A stretch of 64,000 bases of DNA, taken from assembly GCF_037996645.1 (NCBI RefSeq), contig NZ_JBBMXV010000001.1, positions 376,168 to 440,167 on the forward strand, in the 5' to 3' direction. Shown here piece by piece: positions 36,262 through 45,635 of this stretch (the first letter of the stretch is position 1; each line of letters opens with the position of its first letter). The stretch is from Halalkalicoccus tibetensis (GTDB lineage: Archaea; Halobacteriota; Halobacteria; Halobacteriales; Halalkalicoccaceae). The translations under genes and the position numbers were made by a program. The notes below the pieces were generated by a model, which was given only the letters and a program-made list of their open reading frames with translations, was not told the origin of the DNA and made no database searches.

Positions 36262-37602
36262 ATGCCACAACGAGAGACATGGGCGACCAGGACGGGGTTC
36301 ATCCTGGCCGCCGTCGGCAGCGCGGTCGGCCTGGGGAACATCTGGCGGTTCCCCTTCGCGGTCGGCCAGGAGGGGGGTGCGGCGTTCCTCTTGGTCTACC
36401 TCCTGTTCGTCGTCCTGATAGGCTTCCCGGCAATGCTCGTCGAGTTCACGCTCGGCCGCCGGACGCAGAAGAACCCGGTCGGGGCGCTCGCCCAGATGGG
36501 CGGGCGCACCTGGAAGCTCGTCGGGCTGGTGTTCGTCGTCACCGGCTTCACGATCCTCTCCTACTACAGCGTCATCGCCGGCTGGACGATCAGATATACG
36601 TTCGCGAGCCTCACCGGCGCCTACACCGCCGACCCCGAGGCGTACTTCGGCGCGGTCTCCGTCGGATTCGACGCCGTCGCCTTCCACGCGCTGTTCATGG
36701 TGCTCGTGATCGGCGTCATCGCGCTCGGCGTCCGTTCGGGCATCGAGCTCGCGGTGAAGTTCATGGTGCCCGCGATCATCGCGCTGGGGATCGGCCTCGC
36801 GGCCTACGCCTTCACCCTCGACGGGGCGGGAGCGGCCTACCAGTTCTACCTCTCGCCGGACCTCGACGTGCTGGCCGCCGAGTGGCAGTCGATCCTGCCC
36901 GCGGCGGCCGGTCAGGCCTTCTTCACCCTCTCGTTGGGGATGGGCGTGATGATCACCTACTCCTCGTATCTCGCGGAGGACCGTAACCTGGCCTCCGACG
37001 GCGCGATCATCATCGGCTTCGACACCGCGATCGCGTTCCTGATGGGCCTGATCCTCTTCCCGTTCCTCTTCACCGCGGGCGTCGACCCGGGCGAGGGCGG
37101 TCCCGGCACGCTGTTCATCAGCCTCGCCGCCGCCTTCGCCGAGCTCCCGGCCGGCAACATACTGGGGGCGGTCTTCTTCGGCACCGTCGCCATCGCGGCG
37201 CTCTCCTCGGCGATCAGCCTGCTCGAGGTGCCGGTCTCCTACGTGATCGACGAGTTCGGCGTCGACCGGATGACCGCGACCCTCGGGGTCGGCGGGCTCG
37301 TGTTCGTCCTCGGGCTCGCGCCCGCGCTCGACCTGATCTTCCTCGACCTCTTCGACCTGTTCGCCGACGCGATCCTGCTGGTGCTCGGAGGCCTGCTGGT
37401 GTCGATCTTCGTCAGCTGGATCGTCCCCGACGAGGCGCTCGACGAGCTCCAGAAGGGGATCGGCGAGCTGGGATCGATCGGCACCGCCTGGGTGTGGGCG
37501 GTCCGGATCCCGGTCGTGCTCGTGCTGGCGTTCTCGCTGTACCTGGGAATCGTCGGCTACATCGAGTTCCTGACGACCGATTTCGCCGACTGGCTGGGCT
37601 GA
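36262..37602 (+). CDS. Sodium-dependent transporter, NSS/SNF family
   Basis: A 446-residue transporter with about 11-12 helices. The NSS signature is GSAVGLGNIWRFPFAVGQEGGAAFLLVYL in helix 1, containing the unwound glycine that binds Na+ and substrate, and helix 6 has FFTLSLGMGVMITYSSYL. It probably imports an amino acid or similar solute coupled to Na+, which fits a salt-loving cell. Start is ATG 36262, near the position expected from the TATA box; the earlier frame is not conserved. Substrate is unknown. Confidence 0.93.
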   Translation: MPQRETWATRTGFILAAVGSAVGLGNIWRFPFAVGQEGGAAFLLVYLLFVVLIGFPAMLVEFTLGRRTQKNPVGALAQMGGRTWKLVGLVFVVTGFTILSYYSVIAGWTIRYTFASLTGAYTADPEAYFGAVSVGFDAVAFHALFMVLVIGVIALGVRSGIELAVKFMVPAIIALGIGLAAYAFTLDGAGAAYQFYLSPDLDVLAAEWQSILPAAAGQAFFTLSLGMGVMITYSSYLAEDRNLASDGAIIIGFDTAIAFLMGLILFPFLFTAGVDPGEGGPGTLFISLAAAFAELPAGNILGAVFFGTVAIAALSSAISLLEVPVSYVIDEFGVDRMTATLGVGGLVFVLGLAPALDLIFLDLFDLFADAILLVLGGLLVSIFVSWIVPDEALDELQKGIGELGSIGTAWVWAVRIPVVLVLAFSLYLGIVGYIEFLTTDFADWLG

Positions 37603-37660
37603 CCTGCGGAACCCTTTTGTCGGCGTCCGTAATGGGTTGGCGTATGCTGAACCGTGAGGG

Positions 37661-39223
37661 ATGGTGGTTACCGTGACCATCGACGACGACATCGAGGAGC
37701 TGCGCGAGCTGAAGGCGGAGGCCGAGCTGGGCGGCGGGGAGGACCGCATCGAGTCCCAACACGAGAAGGGGAAGATGACCGCCCGCGAGCGGATCGACTA
37801 CTTCCTCGACGACGGCACCTTCCACGAGTTCGACCAGCTTCGCACCCACCGGAGCCACAACTTCGGGATGGAGGAACGCAAGGTCCTCGGCGACGGCGTC
37901 GTCACCGGCTACGGCGACGTCAACGGGAGGAAGACGTTCGTCTTCGCCCACGACTTCACCGTCTTCGGGGGCTCGCTGGGCGAGGTGTTCGCCGAGAAGA
38001 TCTGCAAGGTGATGGACACCGCGATGGAGGTCGGCGCGCCGATCGTCGGGCTGAACGACTCGGCGGGTGCGCGCATCCAGGAGGGGGTCGTCTCGCTCGC
38101 GGGCTTCACCGAGATCTTCCACCGCAACCAGAAGGCGAGCGGCGTCGTTCCCCAGATCTCCGGGATCATGGGGCCGTGTGCGGGCGGGGCGGTCTACTCG
38201 CCGTCCATCACGGACTTCATCTTCATGGTGAAGGACACGAGCCACATGTACATCACCGGCCCCGGCGTGATCGAGACCGTCACCGGCGAGCAGGTCACCC
38301 AGGAGGAGCTGGGCGGCGCGCGCACCCATGCCAACGAGACCGGCGTTGCCCAGTTCGCCGCCGAGTCGGAGAAGGCCGCCCTCGACGACATCAAACGGCT
38401 GCTCTCCTACGTCCCCCAGAACAACGTCGAGGACCCCCCGCGGGTCGAACCCTGGGACGACCCCGATCGTCGGGACGAGGAGCTCAACGGGATCGTCCCC
38501 GAGAGCCCCCAGAAACCCTACGACATGGTCGACGTGATCGACGGCGTCACCGACGAGGGGGCGTTCTTCGAGGTCGCCCCCGAGTTCGCGAAGAACATCG
38601 TCGTCGGCTTCTCCCGGCTCGACGGCCATTCCGTAGGGGTGGTCGCCAACCAACCCCGGGCGAACGCCGGCACTCTGACCGTCGACTCGAGCATGAAAGC
38701 CTCGCGGTTCGTGCGCTTCTGTGACGCGTTCAACATCCCGATCCTGACGTTCGTCGACGTGCCCGGCTACATGCCCGGCACCGACCAGGAACACCGCGGG
38801 ATCATCCGTCACGGGGCGAAGCTGCTGTACGCCTATTCGGAGGCGACCGTGCCGCTGCTGACGGTGATCACCCGGAAAGCGTATGGGGGAGCCTACTGCG
38901 TGATGGCCTCGAAGCATCTGGGCGCGGACGTCAACTACGCCTGGCCCACCAGCGAGATCGCCGTCATGGGCCCGCAGGGCGCGGTGAACATCCTCTACCG
39001 CAAGGAGCTGGAGGCCGCCGAGGACACCGAGAAGCGCCGCCAGGAGCTGATCGACGAGTACCGCGAGGAGTTCGCGAACCCCTACACCGCCGCCGACCGG
39101 GGGTTCGTCGACGACGTGATCGAGCCCGCCGACACCCGCTCGCGGCTCGTCGACGACCTCGAGATGCTGCGCTCGAAACGCGAGTCCCAACCGGACAGGA
39201 AGCACGGCAACATCCCGCTATGA
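37661..39223 (+). CDS. pccB: Acyl-CoA (propionyl/acetyl-CoA) carboxylase, carboxyltransferase subunit
   Basis: A 520-residue biotin-dependent carboxyltransferase with N- and C-terminal crotonase-like halves. [17 protein letters not shown], the oxyanion loop [18 protein letters not shown] and [29 protein letters not shown] are diagnostic. It transfers CO2 from carboxybiotin to propionyl-CoA (or acetyl-CoA). The start is ATG 37661 (MVVTVTIDD); a GTG at 37673 is an alternative. Its stop overlaps the pccX start. It heads the pccB-pccX-pccA-birA operon; haloarchaea use the enzyme in propionyl-CoA conversion to succinyl-CoA. Confidence 0.94.
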   Translation: MVVTVTIDDDIEELRELKAEAELGGGEDRIESQHEKGKMTARERIDYFLDDGTFHEFDQLRTHRSHNFGMEERKVLGDGVVTGYGDVNGRKTFVFAHDFTVFGGSLGEVFAEKICKVMDTAMEVGAPIVGLNDSAGARIQEGVVSLAGFTEIFHRNQKASGVVPQISGIMGPCAGGAVYSPSITDFIFMVKDTSHMYITGPGVIETVTGEQVTQEELGGARTHANETGVAQFAAESEKAALDDIKRLLSYVPQNNVEDPPRVEPWDDPDRRDEELNGIVPESPQKPYDMVDVIDGVTDEGAFFEVAPEFAKNIVVGFSRLDGHSVGVVANQPRANAGTLTVDSSMKASRFVRFCDAFNIPILTFVDVPGYMPGTDQEHRGIIRHGAKLLYAYSEATVPLLTVITRKAYGGAYCVMASKHLGADVNYAWPTSEIAVMGPQGAVNILYRKELEAAEDTEKRRQELIDEYREEFANPYTAADRGFVDDVIEPADTRSRLVDDLEMLRSKRESQPDRKHGNIPL

Positions 39224-39501
39224 ACGGGGAGCAGTCCGATCCGGGCTCCGGATCCCGAACGCTCGCGATCCCCGACAGCGCCGACGAGGCGGAGGCCGCG
39301 GCGATCGCCGCGGCCATCGGCTCGCACCTGCGATCCCAGGAGGCGGCCGCCGCGGGCGATGACGAGGGGCCGACCTGGGAGGGCGAGCGCTGGACCTTCG
39401 CGGGCCGGGTCGAGGGCACCGGGGGACGGGCCGTCCGCGTCCCGACCACGGCACCGACCGACCGCTGGACGGCAGCGGGTCGAACCGACAGAATGAGGTA
39501 A
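39220..39501 (+). CDS. pccX: Small third subunit of acyl-CoA carboxylase (PccX / epsilon-like)
   Basis: A 93-residue protein encoded between the two large subunits, with a 4-base overlap to pccB. Residues ~20-40 form an acidic helix ([22 protein letters not shown]) and the tail has [12 protein letters not shown]...[12 protein letters not shown]. The ExxAAIxAAI helix and the W-x-x-x-G-R tail resemble the epsilon subunit of actinobacterial carboxylases and the PccX subunit shown in Haloferax mediterranei to be needed for activity. Size and position fit that role closely. Confidence 0.85.
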   Translation: MNGEQSDPGSGSRTLAIPDSADEAEAAAIAAAIGSHLRSQEAAAAGDDEGPTWEGERWTFAGRVEGTGGRAVRVPTTAPTDRWTAAGRTDRMR

Positions 39502-39522
39502 CTCACGCCGAGACCATCAACA

Positions 39523-41358
39523 ATGTTCAGGAAAGTCTTAGTCGCGAACCGAGGTGAGATCGCCGTGCGCGTCATGCGCGCGTGTGAGGAGTTGAACGTC
39601 GGCACGGTCGCCGTCTACAGCGAGGCCGACAAGGAGAGCGGCCACGTCCGCTACGCCGACGAGGCGTACAACGTCGGGCCCGCACGGGCCGCCGACTCGT
39701 ATCTGGATCACGAGGCGGTGATCGAAGCGGCGAGGAAGGCCGACGCCGACGCGATCCATCCGGGGTACGGCTTCCTCGCGGAGAACGCCACCTTCGCCGC
39801 GAAGGTCGAGGAGGCCGACGGCATCACCTGGATCGGTCCGAAGAGCGATGCGATGGAGGGACTGGGCGAGAAGACCAAGGCCCGAAAGACCATGCAGAAG
39901 GCGGGCGTGCCGATCGTTCCCGGGACGACCGACCCGGTTACCGAGCCCGAGGAGGTTCGGGCGTTCGGCGAGGAGCACGGCTACCCCGTCGCGATCAAGG
40001 CCGAGGGCGGCGGCGGCGGGCGCGGGATGAAGATCGTCCACGGGCCCGAGGAGGCCGACGAACAGCTCGAGAGCGCGCGCCGCGAGGGCGAGGCCTACTT
40101 CGACAACGACTCGGTGTATCTCGAGCGGTTCCTCGAGAACCCACGGCACATCGAGGTCCAGATCCTCGCGGACCACGCGGGCAACGTCCGCCATCTCGGC
40201 GAACGGGACTGCTCGCTCCAGCGGCGCCACCAGAAGGTGATCGAGGAGGGCCCGAGCCCGGCGCTGACCGACGACCTGCGCGAGGAGATCGGTGAGGCCG
40301 CCCGTCAGGGCGTGAGCGCCGCCGAGTACACCAACGCCGGCACCGTCGAGTTCCTCGTCGAGGAGGACCCCGACCGCGGAGCAGGCGAGCTGTTGGGCCC
40401 CGAGACGAACTTCTACTTCCTCGAGGTCAACACGAGGATCCAGGTCGAGCACACCGTCACCGAGGAGATCACGGGCATCGACATCGTCAAGTGGCAGATC
40501 CGGGTGGCCGCCGGCGAGGAGATCGCCTTCGCACAGGACGACGTGGGGATCGACGGCCACGCCATGGAGTTCCGCATCAACGCCGAGAACGCCGCCAAGG
40601 AGTTCGCCCCCTCCACGGGCGGCACACTCTCGACCTACGACCCGCCGGGCGGGATCGGCGTCCGGCTCGACGACGCGCTCAGACAGGGCGACTCGATCGT
40701 CACCGACTACGACTCGATGATCGCGAAGCTGATCGTTCACGGGTCGGACCGCGAGGAGTGCATCACTCGGAGCCTCCGCGCGCTCCGGGAGTACGGGATC
40801 GAGGGCGTCGTGACGGTGATCCCGTTCCACCGGCTGATGCTCACCGACGAGCGGTTCGTCGCGGGCACCCACACCACGAAATACCTCGATAACGAGCTCG
40901 ACCGGAGTCGGATCGAGGAGGCCCAGGCCCAGTGGGGGAGCGAGACCGACGGCGAAAGCGAGGAGGAGGACGTCGTCCGCCGGGAGTTCACCGTCGAGGT
41001 CAACGGCAAGCGCTTCGAGGTCGACCTCGAGGAACACGGCGCCCAGGCTGCCGCCGCGGCCGGCGGGGGCGGCGGAGGCGGCGGCGCCCAGCCGCCCCAG
41101 CCCGCCGGCGGAAGCGACGCCGGGTCGACGGAGGTCGCGGCCGAGGGCGAGGAGGTGACCGCCGAGATGCAGGGGACGATCCTCTCGGTCGAGGTGAGCG
41201 AGGGCGACGAGGTCGAGAGCGGCGACGTGCTCTGCGTGCTCGAGGCGATGAAGATGGAGAACGACGTGATCGCCTCCTCGGGCGGGACCGTCGAGCAGGT
41301 GCTCGTCGGCGAGGGCGAGAGCGTCGACATGGGCGATACGCTCGTCGTCATCGACTGA
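39523..41358 (+). CDS. pccA: Acyl-CoA carboxylase, biotin carboxylase/BCCP subunit
   Basis: A 611-residue fusion. Residues 1-~450 are an ATP-grasp biotin carboxylase: [41 protein letters not shown] loop [28 protein letters not shown], and [16 protein letters not shown] Gly/Ala/Pro-rich hinge ([18 protein letters not shown]) leads to the biotinyl domain, biotin lysine Lys577 in [11 protein letters not shown]. It joins with PccB and PccX. birA starts immediately at the stop codon (TGAATG). Confidence 0.96.
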   Translation: MFRKVLVANRGEIAVRVMRACEELNVGTVAVYSEADKESGHVRYADEAYNVGPARAADSYLDHEAVIEAARKADADAIHPGYGFLAENATFAAKVEEADGITWIGPKSDAMEGLGEKTKARKTMQKAGVPIVPGTTDPVTEPEEVRAFGEEHGYPVAIKAEGGGGGRGMKIVHGPEEADEQLESARREGEAYFDNDSVYLERFLENPRHIEVQILADHAGNVRHLGERDCSLQRRHQKVIEEGPSPALTDDLREEIGEAARQGVSAAEYTNAGTVEFLVEEDPDRGAGELLGPETNFYFLEVNTRIQVEHTVTEEITGIDIVKWQIRVAAGEEIAFAQDDVGIDGHAMEFRINAENAAKEFAPSTGGTLSTYDPPGGIGVRLDDALRQGDSIVTDYDSMIAKLIVHGSDREECITRSLRALREYGIEGVVTVIPFHRLMLTDERFVAGTHTTKYLDNELDRSRIEEAQAQWGSETDGESEEEDVVRREFTVEVNGKRFEVDLEEHGAQAAAAAGGGGGGGGAQPPQPAGGSDAGSTEVAAEGEEVTAEMQGTILSVEVSEGDEVESGDVLCVLEAMKMENDVIASSGGTVEQVLVGEGESVDMGDTLVVID

Positions 41359-42282
41359 ATGAAAACCCGGAAGGCGCTCCTCGATGCGCTCGCCTCGGGA
41401 CCCGTCTCGGGGCCCGAACTGGCCGAGGAGCTCGGCGTCTCGCGCAACGCCGTCTGGAAGCGGATCGAGGAGCTCCGCGAGGCGGGCTTCGGGATCGAGA
41501 GCGACGGGTCGGGCTACCGGGTCGAGTCGGTGCCCGAGTTCGGCGGCGCGGCCGTCGAGTACGGGCTCGAGGCGCCCTACTCCGTGGAGTACCACGACGC
41601 GATCGACAGCACGAACGCCCGCGGCCGGGAGCTGGCGAAAGCCGGCGACTCCGACGTCGTCGTGCTCGCGGACGAACAGACCGCGGGCCGGGGTCGGCTC
41701 GAACGGGCCTGGAACGCGCCGTCCGGCGGGGTCTACATGAGCTTCGTGCTCCGACCCGACGTGGCGCCGATGGAGGCACCCCTGCTGACGCTCGCGGCCG
41801 CGGTCGCGACGACCCGCGCGCTCCGGGAGGCGGGCGTCGACGCGGGGATCAAATGGCCCAACGACGTTCTGCTCCGAACGACCGGCGAGAAGCTCGTCGG
41901 GATCCTCACCGAGATGGAGGGCGAGGCCGACCGGGTCTCGTGGGTGATCTGTGGGATCGGCGTGAACGCGAACGTCGATCCCGACACGCTCCCCGAGGGC
42001 GCGACGAGCGTGCGCGAGCAGGTGGGGGACGTCGACCGGCGCGTCTTCGCCCAGCGGGTCATCGAGGGGTTCGACTCCCTGCAAACGGACCCGGACGCGA
42101 TACTGGGGGCTTGGCGCGAGCTCGCGATCACGCTCGGCCGGCGGGTGCGCGTCGAGACGCGAGACGGGGACGTCGTCGGCGAGGCTGTCGACGTCGAATC
42201 GCCGGGTCGGCTCGTGGTCGAGACCGAGGAGGGTACCGCCAGGGTGCATGCGGGCGACTGCGAGCACCTGCGGCCGGTCTGA
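41359..42282 (+). CDS. birA: Biotin protein ligase with N-terminal HTH (BirA)
   Basis: A 307-residue bifunctional BirA. The N-terminal winged helix (LLDALASGPVSGPELAEELGVSRNAVWKRIEELREAGF) could repress biotin-related genes; the catalytic domain has DEQTAGRGRLERAWNAPSGGVYMSFVL, and the substrate lysine in GIKWPNDVLL. It biotinylates the lysine of PccA. The gene starts at the base after the pccA stop, so the ligase is made with its substrate. No biotin synthesis genes are adjacent, so biotin may be imported or made elsewhere. Confidence 0.95.
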   Translation: MKTRKALLDALASGPVSGPELAEELGVSRNAVWKRIEELREAGFGIESDGSGYRVESVPEFGGAAVEYGLEAPYSVEYHDAIDSTNARGRELAKAGDSDVVVLADEQTAGRGRLERAWNAPSGGVYMSFVLRPDVAPMEAPLLTLAAAVATTRALREAGVDAGIKWPNDVLLRTTGEKLVGILTEMEGEADRVSWVICGIGVNANVDPDTLPEGATSVREQVGDVDRRVFAQRVIEGFDSLQTDPDAILGAWRELAITLGRRVRVETRDGDVVGEAVDVESPGRLVVETEEGTARVHAGDCEHLRPV

Positions 42283-42295
42283 GGCCGCTTGGATA

Positions 42296-42742
42296 CTACT
42301 CGAGGTCCTCCTCCCGAACCCGAACCGTGAGGACAGGCACCGGCGAGCCCCGAACGACGCGCTCGGCGACGCTCCCTAGGAGAAGGCGGTCGATCCCGCC
42401 CCGGCCGTGGGTCCCCATGACGATCAGGTCACAGCCCTCCTCGGTCGCGTAGCGGACGACCTCCTTCGAGGGGGTGCCCTCGATGAGGGCGGTCTCGACC
42501 TCGACGTCGTGACGCGCCGCGATCGCCCGGACTCGCTCGAGCGCCTCCTCGCCGTCCTCCCGGAGCATGTCGCTGACCCCCTCCCAGGAGGTCTCCATGG
42601 GGAGGCTGGCGAAGCTCGCGGTGTTGACGACGAACACCGCGTGGACCGACGCCCCGTGGACGCTCGCGAGCGAGACGGCCTGTTCGATGGCGCGCTCGAC
42701 GCCCGCCGACCCGTCCGTCGGAACGAGAATGCGCTCGTACAT
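42296..42742 (-). CDS. Universal stress protein (UspA family)
   Basis: A 148-residue UspA-fold protein. The ATP-binding pattern G-2x-G-9x-G-S is complete in VMGTHGRGGIDRLLLGSVAERVV, and the first strand reads YERILVPTDGSAGVERAI. It should bind ATP and is likely a stress or metabolic sensor. It has its own promoter region upstream (AT-rich around 42750-42766). It is convergent with birA. Confidence 0.94.
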   Translation of the reverse strand: MYERILVPTDGSAGVERAIEQAVSLASVHGASVHAVFVVNTASFASLPMETSWEGVSDMLREDGEEALERVRAIAARHDVEVETALIEGTPSKEVVRYATEEGCDLIVMGTHGRGGIDRLLLGSVAERVVRGSPVPVLTVRVREEDLE

Positions 42743-42766
42743 CGTGTACGCTATTCACATACTAGC

Positions 42767-43795
42767 TTAATTGTGTTGCGCCGGATGGACCACGTCGAGC
42801 ACGTCGTCGGTTCCCGCGCGCCTGACGACCGCCCGGATCGGGTCACGTACTCCCGAGAGGTTGTCCGAGTCGCCGTCGAGGACGAGCAGGCGTGCCTCGC
42901 GGCCCTCCTCTATCGTGCCGGCGTCGAGCCCCATCAGCTCGGCGCCCGCGCGGGTCGCCATCTCGAGGATCGTCGGGGCCTCGAGACCCGTGAGCTTCGC
43001 GGCGAACTCCATCTCGCGGAACATCGAGGGGCTGTTGAGCATCACGTTGTCGGTGCCCAGCGCGACGGTCGTTCGCTCCGCTAACTCCTCGATGGGCGGC
43101 AGGCCGACGTCGGTCACGAGGTTCGCTCGCGGGCAGACGACGACCGGAATTTCCTCGCGTTCGACCCGGTCCAGATGGTCGGGACCGGCGTTGACCATGT
43201 GGACCAGATAGTCGGGTTCGAGGTCGAGCGCGGGCACGATGTCGTCGGTGCGGTTCTCGCCGGCGTGGATCCCGAAGGGCTTGCCGGCCTCGCGGGCCGC
43301 CTCGCGCTCCTCCGTGAAATCGGCGTCCGCGGCGCCGCTGGCGCCGTAGCCGTCGCCCGCCTCCAGCGCCGCGAGCTCGTCGCGCCCCATCGCGAAGGCG
43401 TCGACCGGGAGCCCCTCTGCCGCTTCCCTGAGGACCGAGACGCCGTCGGCCCCGCCCTCGCGGAAGTCCAGAAAGCCCGTCACGCCGCCCGAGCGCATGA
43501 ACCGGATCGACTTCCTGATAGCTGCGACCATCTCCTCGCGGTCGCTCTCGCGCAGCAAGCGGTGTTTCAGGCCGTCGGGCGGGGCGACGAGTTCTTCGAG
43601 GGTCAGTCCTCGTCCGGCCTCCTTGGCGATCGAGTCCCCGATGTGGGTGTGGGCGTTGACGAACGCGGGCGCGATGATCCGGTCGCTAGTAGTGGAAGCC
43701 TCTTCGACCGCTTCGATCCGCCCGTCCTCACAGACGACCCGGCCCTCGACGGGTTCGTACCCGGGACCCCGGAGGACGGTCCCCTCGACGATCAT
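42767..43795 (-). CDS. Amidohydrolase family protein (cytosine/chlorohydrolase-like)
   Basis: A 342-residue metal-dependent amidohydrolase. The metal ligands are His pair in PAFVNAHTHIGDS, His in FGIHAGENR, His in LVHMVNAG and Asp in ALGTDNVMLN. That layout is the subtype III form seen in cytosine deaminase, atrazine-type and guanine deaminase-like enzymes, suggesting one catalytic metal and a deamination or dehalogenation reaction. The actual substrate is not recognisable. Its start (43795) directly borders the repeat-bounded island. Confidence 0.87.
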   Translation of the reverse strand: MIVEGTVLRGPGYEPVEGRVVCEDGRIEAVEEASTTSDRIIAPAFVNAHTHIGDSIAKEAGRGLTLEELVAPPDGLKHRLLRESDREEMVAAIRKSIRFMRSGGVTGFLDFREGGADGVSVLREAAEGLPVDAFAMGRDELAALEAGDGYGASGAADADFTEEREAAREAGKPFGIHAGENRTDDIVPALDLEPDYLVHMVNAGPDHLDRVEREEIPVVVCPRANLVTDVGLPPIEELAERTTVALGTDNVMLNSPSMFREMEFAAKLTGLEAPTILEMATRAGAELMGLDAGTIEEGREARLLVLDGDSDNLSGVRDPIRAVVRRAGTDDVLDVVHPAQHN

Positions 43796-43848
43796 ACCCG
43801 ATCCTGACGGCCGCGGGATTTGAACCCCGGGATTCTCAGCGCGCGCCG

Positions 43849-43889
43849 GCGCCGAACCGATCCAGCGTGGTGTGCAGCCCGGGCCGGAC
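43849..43889. repeat. Left copy of a perfect 41-bp direct repeat (duplicate of the HD gene 3' end)
   Basis: Identical base for base to 44377-44417 (offset 528). In the right copy these bases are the last codons of the HD-domain gene. The left copy could continue that gene's coding sense to a different end (DRFGAGAR then a stop), which suggests it is the original 3' end displaced from its gene. Confidence 0.85.
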
Positions 43890-44376
43890 AGGTATTAAAA
43901 CTGTTTACTGGATTACCTACTCAGCCGTCGGTCGTCGTAACTCTAAATCCCCGGTTACGGCCTCGTATACGATGCTAATTACGGCTGCAATGGCGTATGA
44001 TATTATTTCAACTGGGATCCTTACACCTGTGTTGAGAACGATCTCGGAGTAGATCTCGGTCGGTATTTGATATCCGATTACATAATATGGTCCGAACACT
44101 GGATACAACAACAGCCCGGGGAGTGTATCAGAAACCGGGTAATAGAACGCCCATACTAGCGGTGAAATGGCCAGCATAATAAATAAAAAATCACTTATTT
44201 ATTAAATACATATTTATAACTATTTTTATTCATATCTCTACTATGACCTCTGTCTAAAAAAACTGTTCTGATGCTTCGAGATCCGTACGGTGGCTGGTTA
44301 CATGCATAACATATTACACCTGGTTTGTCGAATAGGCTGGAGACTATAGCCAGAAATACAATGCTATTGATTGCCC
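43890..44376. mobile_element. Small AT-rich island between the 41-bp repeats
   Basis: A 487-base segment much more AT-rich than its surroundings, inserted precisely between two copies of the HD gene's 3' end. It carries one small membrane-protein frame on the minus strand and an AT-rich upstream region with an 8-bp dyad (aataaata at 44178-44185, tatttatt at 44196-44203). No integrase, transposase or terminal inverted repeat is visible. Target-end duplication without gene loss resembles tyrosine-recombinase integration at a gene 3' end. Confidence 0.7.
43917..44177 (-). CDS. Small AT-rich membrane protein in the 41-bp-repeat island
   Basis: An 86-residue frame starting MLAISPLVWAFYYPVS, with two hydrophobic helices (about residues 2-35 with several Pro/Tyr, and 53-72 VRIPVEIISYAIAAVISIVYEAV) and a charged C-terminus LELRRPTAE. 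Codon use is AT-rich and unlike the flanking genes. An AT-rich promoter-like region (atttataac, near 44213) lies just upstream. It was not recognised as a member of any family. Its location as sole gene of the island suggests it is cargo. Confidence 0.55.
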   Translation of the reverse strand: MLAISPLVWAFYYPVSDTLPGLLLYPVFGPYYVIGYQIPTEIYSEIVLNTGVRIPVEIISYAIAAVISIVYEAVTGDLELRRPTAE

Positions 44377-45596
44377 GCGCCGAACCGATCCAGCGTGGTG
44401 TGCAGCCCGGGCCGGACGTCGCTGATCAGCGTGCCGTCGGTGTCGAGCCCGAGGACGGCCTCCGTCGCGTGGCCGACCCGTTCGGCGGCGTCGGCGGGCG
44501 CGTAGACCCCGAGGCGCCACTGGTTGAGCTGTGAGTGTTGGAGGGTCCGCACCAGCGGCGACTGCTCGTCGAGTTGCCGGGTCTCGCCGCCGACCACGAC
44601 GCGAGTACTGGATTCCGTCATCTTCGGGTACGCCGGCACGTCGAGGATCACCGCGTCGTCCTCGACGCCGGCCCGGTCGGCGATCGTCTCCTCGCACTCG
44701 ACGGTCGTTTCGTGGTCCATGTCGAGCAAGTCGCCCGGGACGTCGCGGTACTCCGCCCAGACGGCTCGCTTGAACAGGTCGCGGTGGGCGAACCGCCGGG
44801 CGATCCCCTCGGTGCTCTCGCTGGTGCGCAGCGCCACGAGCAGGTCGTGGTCGTCCATCCGACGGAGCTCCTCGGGATCGATCCCCGACGCGATCAGCCG
44901 CTCGGCACCCCGGCGGAGCATCGACTTGCTGATCCGGGCGACGTGGTGGCTGTACACCGTCGGGTTCATCAGCGCGCGGGCGACCAGCAGGCTCTCGGCC
45001 GATTGGACGTTGCCCTCGCCCAGGACGAGCTCGCCGTCGACGAAGCGCAGCTCCCGGACCAGCCGGCCGTGGTCGATGGTGCCGTAGGGAACGCCGGTGT
45101 GGTGGGCGTCGCGCACTAAATAGTCCATCCGGTCGACGTCGAGCTCGCCCGAGACGAGCCCGCCGTATTGGCCCTCGCCGTGGATGAGGCCGGCCACCCG
45201 GTCGGGGTCGAGGTCGTGGTCCTCGAGGACCGACTCGACGGGCCCGCCCTCGATGACGTCCTCGACGTCCTCGTGATATTTTCCGGTGTGGCGCTCGATC
45301 ACGTCCTCGACGTTGTGGCTGTAGGGGCCGTGGCCGACGTCGTGGAGGATCGCCGCGGCCCGCACCCGTTCGGCGGCCCGGCCCTCGATCCCCATGTGCG
45401 AGAGCGCCTGGCGGGCGAGGTGGTAGACCCCCAAGGAATGCTCGAAACGGGTGTGGTTCGCGGAGGGATAGACCAGCGAGACGGTGCCCAGCTGCTTGAT
45501 GTGGCGGAGGCGCTGGACCTCGGGGGTGTCCAGCAGCGCGCGGGCAACGCCCCCGACCTCGATATGGTCGTGGACGCTGTCCTTGATCGTCTTCAT
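44364..45596 (-). CDS. HD-domain phosphohydrolase (dNTPase-like)
   Basis: A 410-residue HD-superfamily protein. The metal site is TRFEHSLGVYHLA (His) and AAILHDVGHGPYSHNVE (HD pair), with a third His/Asp region RMDYLVRDAHHTGVPYGTIDHGRL. The N-terminus KDSVHDHIEVGGVARALLDTPEVQRLRHIKQLG is typical of archaeal SAMHD1/dGTPase-like proteins, so it likely hydrolyses dNTPs or a nucleotide. The last 14 codons coincide with the right 41-bp repeat; the protein now ends GAGNQ, whereas the left copy would end GAGAR. The C-terminus was therefore altered by the island's arrival. Confidence 0.9.
   Translation of the reverse strand: MKTIKDSVHDHIEVGGVARALLDTPEVQRLRHIKQLGTVSLVYPSANHTRFEHSLGVYHLARQALSHMGIEGRAAERVRAAAILHDVGHGPYSHNVEDVIERHTGKYHEDVEDVIEGGPVESVLEDHDLDPDRVAGLIHGEGQYGGLVSGELDVDRMDYLVRDAHHTGVPYGTIDHGRLVRELRFVDGELVLGEGNVQSAESLLVARALMNPTVYSHHVARISKSMLRRGAERLIASGIDPEELRRMDDHDLLVALRTSESTEGIARRFAHRDLFKRAVWAEYRDVPGDLLDMDHETTVECEETIADRAGVEDDAVILDVPAYPKMTESSTRVVVGGETRQLDEQSPLVRTLQHSQLNQWRLGVYAPADAAERVGHATEAVLGLDTDGTLISDVRPGLHTTLDRFGAGNQ
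44377..44417. repeat. Right copy of the perfect 41-bp direct repeat
   Basis: Partner of 43849-43889. It forms the intact 3' coding end of the HD gene, so the gene stays functional after insertion. Confidence 0.85.
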
Positions 45597-45635
45597 ACCC
45601 CCATCTGGGCCGCCCTCGGGCTTAAACCGACGGCC

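Noticed and set aside
41059-41110. Gly/Ala/Pro-rich run in the carboxylase subunit as a possible repeat expansion
   Set aside because: Flexible hinges of this type are normal before the biotinyl domain.
43803-43838. tRNA-like T arm on the minus strand (ggggttcaaatccc) beside the left 41-bp repeat
   Set aside because: The T stem has mismatches and no acceptor 5' strand or anticodon arm is found, so it is not a tRNA gene; it may be a chance match or a very decayed fragment.
13077-44376. CRISPR arrays, insertion sequences with transposases and prophage genes
   Set aside because: No regularly spaced repeats, cas genes, transposase motifs or virion proteins were recognised anywhere in the window.
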